Positions 16,438 to 24,858 of a stretch of DNA of 49,405 nt are shown here, one piece after another. Made by a program: the position numbers and the translations under genes. The notes under the pieces are model-generated. The model saw only the letters and a program-made list of their open reading frames with translations. It was not told where the DNA came from and did no database searches. Each line of letters starts with the position of its first letter. The stretch's first letter is position 1. The stretch comes from Flavobacterium salilacus subsp. salilacus (GTDB lineage: Bacteria; Bacteroidota; Bacteroidia; Flavobacteriales; Flavobacteriaceae): NCBI RefSeq assembly GCF_004634195.1, contig NZ_SKBP01000015.1, positions 1-49,405 of the forward strand, read 5' to 3'.

Positions 16438-17586
16438 ATGAAAACAAAACATTTTTTTACTATGTTACTTACAGCAGGAATTTTCACTGTTGCATATTCT
16501 CAAACCCACATTTTAGGATCTAATGCTACCAGCGTTGGTTTAAATGCAGGGGTAATGGGAAATACCGGGAGTACCTTCTTTGGATACTATGCTGGAAAAA
16601 GCACTATATCTACCAATAATACCTTTATAGGCGCTAATTCAGGATACTCTAATACTAGTGGCACGAGAAACACCTTTATAGGTGAGAATGCAGGGTATAA
16701 CAGCAATGGAAGTCTTAATGTTTTTGTAGGAGGTAGTGCCGGACTTGCCAATACAAGTGGATATCAAAATGTATTTGTTGGTGGTTACGGCGTTGGACTT
16801 AGCAATACTTCAGGATATCAAAACGTATTTATAGGAACAAGTGCAGGTGGAGGAAATACTACCGGATCTTACAACACATATATCGGACAGGCTACTGCTA
16901 CGGGATATGCCTCAACTGGTTCATATAATGTTGCTTTAGGCTATGGGGCAGGAAGTAATAATAATGGTTCCAATAATGTCTTTATCGGAAAAAATGCAGG
17001 TAGTATATATGGCGGCGGACCCGGCTTTTCAGGAACTACCTATAGCGACCAGCTTTTTATTGATAACTCCAGCACACAAACTCCGCTTATCAGAGGCGAC
17101 TTTGCTGCAAACACCTTAGTCTTTAACGGAAGGGTAGGTATTACTAATGAAGCCCTTGCTGACCAAGCTAATCTTTTCCCTACTACTGCCGGCGGGGTAA
17201 ATGTAAACAGTTATCAACTATTTGTAAAAGGAGGTATCTTAACAGAAGAAATAAGAGTTAATTTAAAATCTCCCTCTAACTGGGCAGACTATGTATTTGA
17301 AGAAAATTATACGCTGCTCTCTCTTGAAGAAGTTGAATGTTTTATTCAGGAAAACGGTCATCTGCCTAATGTACCTTCTGCCGTGACATTAAGTCGTGAC
17401 GGACTTAACCTTGGCGAAATAGCAAAAATACAGCAGGAAAAAATTGAAGAGCTTACCCTGTATATTATAGAGCAAAACAAAAGACTTAAAGTACAGGAAG
17501 AAAAACTGAACCAGTTAGCACAGCAACAAAAAGAAATAGATGAGTTAAAAGCATTTGTTTCCGAATTAAAAAATAAAGAGAAGTAA
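16438..17586 (+). CDS. Secreted fibre-like repeat protein with YadA-head-type repeats and C-terminal coiled coil
   Basis: 382 residues. Signal peptide 1-21 (ending AYSQT). Residues ~30-205 are short repeats built on NTFIGxNAGYxNTSG and QNVFIGxSAG motifs, resembling the left-handed beta-roll heads of trimeric adhesins and phage tail fibres. Residues ~255-345 carry a module common at the end of Bacteroidota tail-fibre-like proteins (YQLFVKGGILTEEIRV, WADYVFEENY, NGHLPNVPSA, LNLGEIAKIQQEKIEELTLYI). The last ~45 residues form a heptad-rich coiled coil, fitting a trimer. No T9SS domain is present. Its stop overlaps the next ATG by one base (TAATG), so it is coupled to the S8 peptidase; a substrate-protease or co-surface role is possible but unproven. 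Confidence 0.8.
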   Translation: MKTKHFFTMLLTAGIFTVAYSQTHILGSNATSVGLNAGVMGNTGSTFFGYYAGKSTISTNNTFIGANSGYSNTSGTRNTFIGENAGYNSNGSLNVFVGGSAGLANTSGYQNVFVGGYGVGLSNTSGYQNVFIGTSAGGGNTTGSYNTYIGQATATGYASTGSYNVALGYGAGSNNNGSNNVFIGKNAGSIYGGGPGFSGTTYSDQLFIDNSSTQTPLIRGDFAANTLVFNGRVGITNEALADQANLFPTTAGGVNVNSYQLFVKGGILTEEIRVNLKSPSNWADYVFEENYTLLSLEEVECFIQENGHLPNVPSAVTLSRDGLNLGEIAKIQQEKIEELTLYIIEQNKRLKVQEEKLNQLAQQQKEIDELKAFVSELKNKEK

Positions 17587-19757
17587 TGAAACATCTAACT
17601 TTTTACATCTGTTTACTTTTTTCCCTGTCAGGATACACTCAAACATCTCAGGAGATTACAAGAATACTGAGCCATTACGACATTCCAAGTTTAGAAACTT
17701 TACGAGACTCATTAAAAACCGAAAACGTAACGAAAAGAGAGTATGCATTGGAACAGGCTACCCTAAACGGCTGGCCCGTAAAATATCAAAACCCTGATGG
17801 AACGTGGAGTCAATTAGCGGAAGTTCAGGATAGCATCCCAATATATTTTATACTGGATAATGCTAATGCGGTTATTGCCACGAGAACTAATCATCTTAAT
17901 TCGGGAGGCAGCCTGCAACTGCAGCTTGACGGCTTTGAAATGCGGGCTTATGTATGGGACGGCGGAGCTGTGCGCACTACACATCAGGAACTTACAAACA
18001 GGGTTTCCTATGGCGATACGCCCGACGCAGGTATTGTGACTAATAATGACCATGCAACCCATGTGACAGGAACTATAGCCGCCCAAGGGGTTGTAGCAAG
18101 TGCCAAAGGAATGGCATCAGAAGCAGAGGTAATAACTTATGACTGGCATGACGACGACTCAGAAGTAACGGATGCAATTATAAATGGAGGGATGCTCATA
18201 TCGAATCACTCTTATGGATTAGGTAATCCGCTTAATATTGATGATGCAATATTTGGAGCTTATACTATGGAGTCCCGCGTATGGGACGTAATTATGTATC
18301 AGGCTCCCTATTATTTAATGGTTACTTCTGCAGGCAACAATGGCGCTAATTCTACTGCAAATGGTAACCCTATGTATGGCGAAAGTGGTTATGATAAACT
18401 AATAAATTTTAAAACGACTAAGAACAATTTGGTTGTTGCCAACGCTCATGAACCTGTTCTTGATGATGAAGGAAATTTTATAAGTGCTACTATAGCTTCA
18501 TCGAGCAGCCAAGGCCCAACAAATGATTTAAGAATTAAGCCGGATATAACTGCAAACGGATGGACTTTATATTCTTCAATTTCTACGGGAGACAGTAACT
18601 ATGGCACAAAAACAGGGACATCAATGGCATCTCCAAACACAACAGGTTCATTACTGTTGCTACAGGAGTACAACCGCGATCTTCATGACGAATTTATGCG
18701 TGCCGCTACTCTAAAAGGGTTAGTACTACATACAGCTGATGATTTTCTGGAAGACGGTCCCGACCCTGTTTCAGGATGGGGATATCTTAATACCAAAAGA
18801 GCCGCCGAAACCATGAGATATAACAGTACCCATACAATTATCGAAGAAAATACGCTTAATGAATATGATACTTATTCTTTTATCGTAGCTGCTGATGGCA
18901 TTAACGATTTGCAAGCTTCTATATCATGGACAGACAAATGGGGTTCTCCGCAAACAGCAGCCAATGCCAATACTACATCGGCAAGACTTATTAACGACCT
19001 GGATATAAGGATAACTCAAGGTATAAACACATACTATCCTTATAAACTTACTTATAATACCGGTACATCCTCATTCGAAGCTATACAGGCTGATAATACA
19101 AAAGATCCTTATGAGCGTATTGACGTTCCTGGTGCCCAAGGGCTTTATACTATAACCGTAAGCCACAAAAACTCGCTGTATAGCAATGTGCAACAGTATA
19201 GCCTTATTGTAACAGGTATTATTTTGTGTACTGCCACTGCTAATGATATTCTTATTACAACTCCGCTTACCGCTTCTATAGAGCCTGTTCACGAACATGC
19301 ATATTTAAGCTTAAAAGCTTCAAATGTAATAAACAACGGTGCCGATGCGGAATACATGGCTGGGCAGTATGTAGTTATGACCGATGGTTTTCATGCAGAT
19401 TCAGGTTCATTATACCATGCCCTTATCGGGCGTTGCGAAGGTACTTTTGAACCTTCTTTCGGAGCAAGACCCGCCCTGTTAGAGGATGAAAGTACTGTTA
19501 CAGAAGCAATTATTAAAGAAAAAAAGCTGCTTATTTATCCTAACCCTGCATCAGAAACAGTGACTGTTGAGCTTACTAAAGGTTTTATTAAAAACATTAC
19601 AATATATAGTATTGACGGAAGAATGGTAGCAGATAAAAAAGATGGTATAAGTAATATTGCTGAACTATCAATAAGCCATTTGGAAAAAGGGATTTATATT
19701 ATATCTGCTCAAACTGATGAGAGAGATACTTTAACCCAAAAACTTATTGTTGAATAG
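17586..19757 (+). CDS. S8 (subtilisin-like) serine peptidase with T9SS type A sorting domain
   Basis: 723 residues. Signal peptide 1-19 (SGYTQT), pro-region to ~115, then the catalytic domain with Asp125 (VWDGG), His156 (DHATHVTGTI) and Ser346 (GTSMASP): a complete triad. An oxyanion Asn is likely in SAGNNGAN. After the protease comes a beta domain (~420-540), then a region of ~540-620 (CTATANDILIT...ADSGSLYHALIGRCEG) resembling the 3-coathanger-stack domain often found before sorting signals. The T9SS type A domain runs ~646-723 (LLIYPNPASETVTVEL ... LEKGIYIISAQ ... KLIVE). Export to the cell surface or medium is expected. It is the second gene of a two-gene operon with the fibre-like protein, downstream of a dead paralogue. 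Confidence 0.93.
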   Translation: MKHLTFYICLLFSLSGYTQTSQEITRILSHYDIPSLETLRDSLKTENVTKREYALEQATLNGWPVKYQNPDGTWSQLAEVQDSIPIYFILDNANAVIATRTNHLNSGGSLQLQLDGFEMRAYVWDGGAVRTTHQELTNRVSYGDTPDAGIVTNNDHATHVTGTIAAQGVVASAKGMASEAEVITYDWHDDDSEVTDAIINGGMLISNHSYGLGNPLNIDDAIFGAYTMESRVWDVIMYQAPYYLMVTSAGNNGANSTANGNPMYGESGYDKLINFKTTKNNLVVANAHEPVLDDEGNFISATIASSSSQGPTNDLRIKPDITANGWTLYSSISTGDSNYGTKTGTSMASPNTTGSLLLLQEYNRDLHDEFMRAATLKGLVLHTADDFLEDGPDPVSGWGYLNTKRAAETMRYNSTHTIIEENTLNEYDTYSFIVAADGINDLQASISWTDKWGSPQTAANANTTSARLINDLDIRITQGINTYYPYKLTYNTGTSSFEAIQADNTKDPYERIDVPGAQGLYTITVSHKNSLYSNVQQYSLIVTGIILCTATANDILITTPLTASIEPVHEHAYLSLKASNVINNGADAEYMAGQYVVMTDGFHADSGSLYHALIGRCEGTFEPSFGARPALLEDESTVTEAIIKEKKLLIYPNPASETVTVELTKGFIKNITIYSIDGRMVADKKDGISNIAELSISHLEKGIYIISAQTDERDTLTQKLIVE

Positions 19758-19789
19758 GTAAATTTTATCAGAAAACATCATTAAAATCA

Positions 19790-19818
19790 AAAAGCCCAAG
19801 CATTAAACTTGGGCTTTT
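19790..19818. terminator. Bidirectional terminator between convergent genes
   Basis: AAAGCCCAAG (19791-19800) and CTTGGGCTTT (19808-19817) form a perfect 10-bp stem with loop CATTAAA. It lies between the S8 peptidase (plus) and the SusE/F-module protein (minus), with A-rich and T-rich flanks. Confidence 0.75.
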
Positions 19819-19838
19819 ACAGGATATAACTATGTTTT

Positions 19839-20990
19839 TTATTTTTTAACTACTTTAATAGTTTGTACAGAAGCTCCTGAGTAAATTCTTGTAAAGTAAA
19901 TACCCGCCGCCAAAGCATCAGCATTAACAGTAACCTGAGATGCTGCAAATGTGTTTGCATATACCACTTTACCGGTAACATCTATAACTTCAACATTATT
20001 TATAATAACGCTGCCTGCATCAAAATTCCATACGGTGTTTGATGGGTTAGGATATACTTTTATACTGCTATTTGAAAAATCTGCTACACTGGCAGTAACC
20101 TCGTCAAAGTTATATGCACCTGTAACCCTGTTAAAAGTTACATCATACGTTCCTGCAGCAATAGGAATATTTGGCGCACCGCCGGCTGTAGAACCAATAC
20201 CTGATGGAAAATCTGTACTGCCCCAACCCGGATTCCAGTCGTAATTCAACCTGAATTTACCCTCGCCTCCTGCAGAAGTAAGCGTATAGGTATAATTCTC
20301 TCCATCTGTTGTAGCCATTTCGATATCTGTAGTCCAATCAACAACCCCGTCACCTATCATGCTTATAACGACAAAATCAAAACTGTATGCTTTGGTATCA
20401 AGGTTGAACGAAATGTTATAACTGTTAGCCAAAACAGGTATTTGCTGACCTTCTACTGCTGTACCTGTAGGAAAACCTGAACTTCCCCAACTTGTAGTAC
20501 CATCTACAGAAAAAGCAACGTTACCTGCCTCAAGTGCTACATTATTGGCAGTATAAGTAACTCCATCGGTAGTAAACATTTCGACATCCATAGCATCTAT
20601 TACAAGAGCAACCTCACTAAATCCGGGAGCAGTAAAACTATAAACCCCTGTATCTTTATTAAAAGTTACATTATACGTCCCATTAACGGCAGGAATATTC
20701 GGACCTTCAAGGGATGCTGTACCTGAAGGAAACCCACTGCCACCCCAGTTTATTGCCCAGGCATCATCTTTCCTGAATTTAACTCCCGGAGTTACTTCCT
20801 CAGGATTTTCTGGATATGTAATTACCACATCATTTAATGTGTAAATAATACCATCGGTAGTCACCATGTCTGTGTCTGAGTCCCAACCTGTAACGGTAGA
20901 ACCACCCAATAATCCGATGTTGTCAAACTGCGCAAACGTTATAGTTGTGCAGGCAAGCATCGCTACTAAAAAAAGTAATCTTTTCATCAT
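19839..20990 (-). CDS. T9SS-exported protein of three SusE/F-like starch-binding modules
   Basis: 383 residues. Signal peptide 1-20 (ITFAQ), no lipobox. Three tandem modules (~25-120, 124-205, 207-296) each read roughly TTDG..YT, a middle W, SGFPSGTA or similar, IP...Y.V.FN..TG.Y.F, the pattern of SusE/SusF starch-binding domains. A type A sorting domain follows (~308-383: KVYPNPS ... LAAGIYFTRIYS ... KVVKK). No catalytic domain is present. Canonical SusE and SusF are outer-membrane lipoproteins; here the same modules ride on a T9SS cargo, so I infer an anchored or released glycan-binding protein helping surface amylolysis. It is the distal minus-strand gene of the starch locus, behind a terminator. 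Confidence 0.82.
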   Translation of the reverse strand: MMKRLLFLVAMLACTTITFAQFDNIGLLGGSTVTGWDSDTDMVTTDGIIYTLNDVVITYPENPEEVTPGVKFRKDDAWAINWGGSGFPSGTASLEGPNIPAVNGTYNVTFNKDTGVYSFTAPGFSEVALVIDAMDVEMFTTDGVTYTANNVALEAGNVAFSVDGTTSWGSSGFPTGTAVEGQQIPVLANSYNISFNLDTKAYSFDFVVISMIGDGVVDWTTDIEMATTDGENYTYTLTSAGGEGKFRLNYDWNPGWGSTDFPSGIGSTAGGAPNIPIAAGTYDVTFNRVTGAYNFDEVTASVADFSNSSIKVYPNPSNTVWNFDAGSVIINNVEVIDVTGKVVYANTFAASQVTVNADALAAGIYFTRIYSGASVQTIKVVKK

Positions 20991-21030
20991 GTAAAAAAGT
21001 TTTGGTTAATAAATAAAGTTTAAAAAAAGT

Positions 21031-21065
21031 AAAAAATAACCCCTATGCCTAAGCACAGGGGGTTA
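21031..21065 (-). terminator. Terminator after the GH13 lipoprotein gene
   Basis: TAACCCC (21037-21043) pairs with GGGGTTA (21059-21065). On the minus strand it is followed by a T-run (A-run 21031-21036). It separates the amylase from the SusE/F-module gene. Confidence 0.7.
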
Positions 21066-21072
21066 ACTGTTA

Positions 21073-22509
21073 TTATTCTGTCAGTATATAATATTGCCAA
21101 GCTGCAAATTGATGTTTTTGCTCTTTATTTAGGGTTACTTTCTCTCCCGTCATGTAATTGGTAAAAGTACCGTTTACAGGCAGTGTAAACGTTTTTGGCG
21201 ATTTAGAAAGGTTGGCTATATACCAAGCCTTTTTGCCGTCTTTCGCTCTTTCAAAAGCAATGATATTTACATCATCCGATGTTTTAATACGATTGTAAGC
21301 CGCAGGGTTTTCACCTCCGTTAAGGGCTGCATTTTCATTTTTAAGTTTACCCAACTTTTCATATACCGCATACATTTTTTTCTTCTCTTTCGGGATACTG
21401 TCTTTTTCAAAGAATTTAAGGCGACGATCAACATCATACTCCTGCCCTGTATAGATTAACGGCATACCCTGAACCATATAACTAAATGCTGCGAAAGTCT
21501 CTGCGCTCTCCCTAAGTCTTTGTATTGCGCTGTCATTCCATGCATTTTCATCATGATTACTGGTAAAGTTCATCATTATATCGCCCTTGTCATACATACT
21601 GTCTTTTTTTACCATATAAGCATCAATATCCTTAACCGTTTTATGTCCTTTGGCAACATCATTCATAATGTGGTGTAAATCCCAACCGTAGCCCATATCA
21701 AATATTCCTTTAAAAAGGTAAGGCTTGTTCGATTCCATTAACATGAACAGGGGCTTTACTTCTTCCAACTTTGGTATGGTATATTCCCAAAACTCAGTAG
21801 GTACATTATCCGCCACATCACAACGGAAACCATCAAGATTATGCTCCTTTATCCAAAAAAGCATTTCGTTTTTCATAGGCTCATAAAGCGCTTTGCTCTC
21901 ATAGCTTAAGTGTGCCACATCTGTCCAGCCCCAGCTTTCGCCCGTTGCAGGGTTAATTGGGTCGGTCACTTCACCTTTATTATTCTTGTAATAATATTCA
22001 GGATGCTCGGTAATCCATTTATGATCCCACCCTGTGTGGTTAGGCACCCAATCCAGTATTACATACATACCGTTATCATGGGCTGTTTTTACCAGATTAT
22101 CCAAATCTTCCATCGAGCCCATATCCGGGTTCACGGCAGTATAATCAGTAATGGCATAGTAGCTGCCCAAATACTTTTCTTTCTCTTTCGGGTCTTTAAT
22201 ATCCTCTATAGAAAGGTCGCCTGTTGCCTTTCTGTTTTTCATGGAAATAGGGTAAATCGGCATCAGCCATATTACTTTTACGCCCAACTCTTTCAGTTGC
22301 GGAATATCTTTGGTAAAAGCATTAAAAGTACCTTCGGGCGAGTAGTGACGGATATTGGCTTCATAAATAACGCTGTTTTCCATCATTGCCGGGCTTACGG
22401 GCGCAAGCTCCTCCGCCTGAGCCACCTCGGCGGTTTCCTGTTCTTTTTTGTCGTCTTTACAGCTAATGAAGGCTGTTAACAATATTCCTAATAAAATTGT
22501 TTTTTTCAT
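21073..22509 (-). CDS. GH13 alpha-amylase family lipoprotein
   Basis: 478 residues. Lipoprotein signal with Cys17 (LTAFISC) followed by KDDKKE. GH13 conserved regions: I at ILDWVPNHTG (~151-160), II at GFRCDVAD with nucleophile Asp231, III at FMLMES with Glu259 as likely acid/base, IV at FTSNHDE with Asp320. It is a short enzyme lacking N-terminal accessory modules. The Cys-Lys-Asp-Asp context suggests an outer-membrane lipoprotein, but whether it faces the periplasm or the surface is uncertain. It acts on alpha-1,4-glucans or malto-oligosaccharides. It lies 24 bases behind the GH31 gene and ends in a strong terminator. Confidence 0.9.
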   Translation of the reverse strand: MKKTILLGILLTAFISCKDDKKEQETAEVAQAEELAPVSPAMMENSVIYEANIRHYSPEGTFNAFTKDIPQLKELGVKVIWLMPIYPISMKNRKATGDLSIEDIKDPKEKEKYLGSYYAITDYTAVNPDMGSMEDLDNLVKTAHDNGMYVILDWVPNHTGWDHKWITEHPEYYYKNNKGEVTDPINPATGESWGWTDVAHLSYESKALYEPMKNEMLFWIKEHNLDGFRCDVADNVPTEFWEYTIPKLEEVKPLFMLMESNKPYLFKGIFDMGYGWDLHHIMNDVAKGHKTVKDIDAYMVKKDSMYDKGDIMMNFTSNHDENAWNDSAIQRLRESAETFAAFSYMVQGMPLIYTGQEYDVDRRLKFFEKDSIPKEKKKMYAVYEKLGKLKNENAALNGGENPAAYNRIKTSDDVNIIAFERAKDGKKAWYIANLSKSPKTFTLPVNGTFTNYMTGEKVTLNKEQKHQFAAWQYYILTE

Positions 22510-22533
22510 TTTATGCTACTTTGGTTTCTATTT

Positions 22534-24855
22534 CTATTTTAAATCAAATTCTATTTTTGCTGATTCGCCACTTTTAATGCGAACTGACTTTACATTGTCA
22601 TCACCGTTGCTGATGAACGAGAATAAAATTTCTCTTTCTGTTTTTGGATAATTATCTCCTACTTCGGACTCTATGGTAATGAATACTTTATTTCTTTTGG
22701 CCTCACTCTTAAAATGTAATATTTCATACTCTCCTTTTTCATAAGCATCGGGGGTTTTGCCATCATCTTCATACAGCGTCCCGGCACTTTCCTTACTATC
22801 AGCATCATAATAATAGGCAACTCCTATTTTGGAAGAAGAATACTCTTCGGTAGATTGGATTTTATCACTAATCACAGGTAGAAATGCACCACCCCTGAAA
22901 AAGAAAGGAATAAAGTCTTCTACCGTTTTAATGGTTACAGTAGTACCTCCTTCATATTTTTTATTATTGTAAAACCAATTACTCCCTTTCGGGAAATATA
23001 CCTTTCGCTCGTTTGCTCCCTGCTGTACTATAGGTGCTACCAGTACATCATTTCCCCATAAGTATTCATCAGTAACGGTAAACAGTTCTTTGTTTTGCGG
23101 TTCTTCAAAAAACACCGGACGCATTAACGGGTATCCTTTTTGGCTGTTTTCAAAAGCCAGTGTATAATTATACGGCAGCATATGGTAGCGTAATTCTATC
23201 GCCTTTTTAGCCAACGCCTTTACCTCCGGTTTTCTGAATATTGGTTCGGCAGGAACAGACTCTTGTGCGTGTGGTCGGAATATGGGTTGAAACACTCCAT
23301 ATTGCAGCCAGCGCACATACAGTTCATCATCTATATTATCGCCTGCAAAACCTCCTAAATCACTGTGCATATAGCTAATGCCCTGCATGCCCATTTGTAA
23401 TGCTATTTCGGGTTGCGACTGCAATCCGCCCCAGCTTCTGCCTACATCGCCACTCCAGGGTATCATACCGTAGCGTTGTGCTCCGGAATAACCCGCACGC
23501 ATGAGTATAAATGGTCGTTGATTCGGAAAGTCTTTTTTATAACCTTCAAATACCAGCTTTGCCCATTCGTTACCATATATGTTGTGCACCTCATCAGCAG
23601 ATAGTCCTCCGGCGTGTTGCACATATGACGGATGCACTTCCGGCTCGCCCAAATCGCCCCACCAGCCCGATACACCTCTGTCTATTAAGTCTTTGTATAT
23701 ATTCCAGAACCAAGCGCGTGCATTGGGTTTCCATAAGTCTATAATTCCTGTATTACCAAAATAAAACTCGTAGGTATAGGGTTTACCGGCAGCATCGGTA
23801 GCCAGTGCATTATTAGCCACAGCTTCTTGCCAACGCTTACTGGTGGTAAGTATAAAGGGCTCGGTTATTACTACTGTTTTTACATTCTGTCTTTTCAAAC
23901 CTGCCATCATGCCTTCGGGAGTAGGAAAACTATCCCGCAAAAACATGAGGTTACCCATTGTACCTTTCATTTCTTTACCAAACCAATACAGGTCGAGCAC
24001 TATGGCATCCAACGGAATTTTTTCTTCGCGGAATTTCTGCACCACATCCCGTACTTCCTTCTCAGAATGATACCCGAAACGGCTGGCAAAGTTGCCCAGT
24101 GTCCAGCGTGCCGGCATGGGTTGCCTGCCTGTAAGCTGGGTGTAACTTTCCATTAGTTTATACCAATCATCGGCAGCAACCACCTGATAGGTTTTGCGTC
24201 CGCTAATGGTTTCATACTCCAGCGTGTTATCTTTTTTGCTGTCAAGGTCGAGCCAGCCTATAGGAGCGTTATCAAAATGCACCGCATATATTTTTGATGA
24301 CATAACCAACGGCATGGTAAAATTTAATAGTTCCGACCTGTCGCCATAGCCATAATGTGCCCTGTTATACAGTTGCAGCCTGTTCCCCCTACGGTTCATG
24401 CCCAAAGCGCGTGCACCACCGCCATATAAGGCTTCATCAGTATTGAGGTTGAATTGCAATACTTCGGTACTGTCTTTTTTAATATATCCTTCTTTTTCCG
24501 AAAGCAGCAATTTATCACCATAGTAATAATTTATTTTGAAAGGCGATTTTTCAATAACCACTTCAACGCCTTTTGTGGTATATGTTATTTTATCTTCGCT
24601 GTTTTTAAAATTTACTTTTACTTTTTCGGGCTGCATAACCACAGCATGCGACTGCGGGTTGTACTCCTCTCCTTTCGGGATGAACGATGTTTCAACAATA
24701 TTTTCAGAATAGGGTTTAATTACATAACGTCCGTCATTCATTACCAATTCAAGGCGGTCGCCAAAATATTGTGTGCTTTCTATATGCCTGTTGGCATTTT
24801 GTGCCGAAACAACGGCAGCAAGAAAAAGAAACGCTATGTATGCTATATACCTCAT
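22534..24855 (-). CDS. GH31 alpha-glucosidase, periplasmic
   Basis: 773 residues. Signal peptide 1-19 (AAVVSAQ), so secreted to the periplasm. GH31 features: an N-terminal beta-sandwich with the YGGGARALGMNRRG segment (144-157), the barrel start MPARWTLGNFASRFGY (247-262), the nucleophile region WWGDLGEPE (Asp401) and the acid/base region IPWSGDVGRSW (Asp470). The C-terminal LYEDDGKTPDAYEKGEY segment is typical. It should release glucose from the non-reducing ends of maltodextrins. It is packed three bases from the GH13 gene upstream, so the two are cotranscribed. Comparable to SusB in role, though SusB belongs to GH97. Confidence 0.93.
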   Translation of the reverse strand: MRYIAYIAFLFLAAVVSAQNANRHIESTQYFGDRLELVMNDGRYVIKPYSENIVETSFIPKGEEYNPQSHAVVMQPEKVKVNFKNSEDKITYTTKGVEVVIEKSPFKINYYYGDKLLLSEKEGYIKKDSTEVLQFNLNTDEALYGGGARALGMNRRGNRLQLYNRAHYGYGDRSELLNFTMPLVMSSKIYAVHFDNAPIGWLDLDSKKDNTLEYETISGRKTYQVVAADDWYKLMESYTQLTGRQPMPARWTLGNFASRFGYHSEKEVRDVVQKFREEKIPLDAIVLDLYWFGKEMKGTMGNLMFLRDSFPTPEGMMAGLKRQNVKTVVITEPFILTTSKRWQEAVANNALATDAAGKPYTYEFYFGNTGIIDLWKPNARAWFWNIYKDLIDRGVSGWWGDLGEPEVHPSYVQHAGGLSADEVHNIYGNEWAKLVFEGYKKDFPNQRPFILMRAGYSGAQRYGMIPWSGDVGRSWGGLQSQPEIALQMGMQGISYMHSDLGGFAGDNIDDELYVRWLQYGVFQPIFRPHAQESVPAEPIFRKPEVKALAKKAIELRYHMLPYNYTLAFENSQKGYPLMRPVFFEEPQNKELFTVTDEYLWGNDVLVAPIVQQGANERKVYFPKGSNWFYNNKKYEGGTTVTIKTVEDFIPFFFRGGAFLPVISDKIQSTEEYSSSKIGVAYYYDADSKESAGTLYEDDGKTPDAYEKGEYEILHFKSEAKRNKVFITIESEVGDNYPKTEREILFSFISNGDDNVKSVRIKSGESAKIEFDLK

Positions 24856-24858
24856 AAA

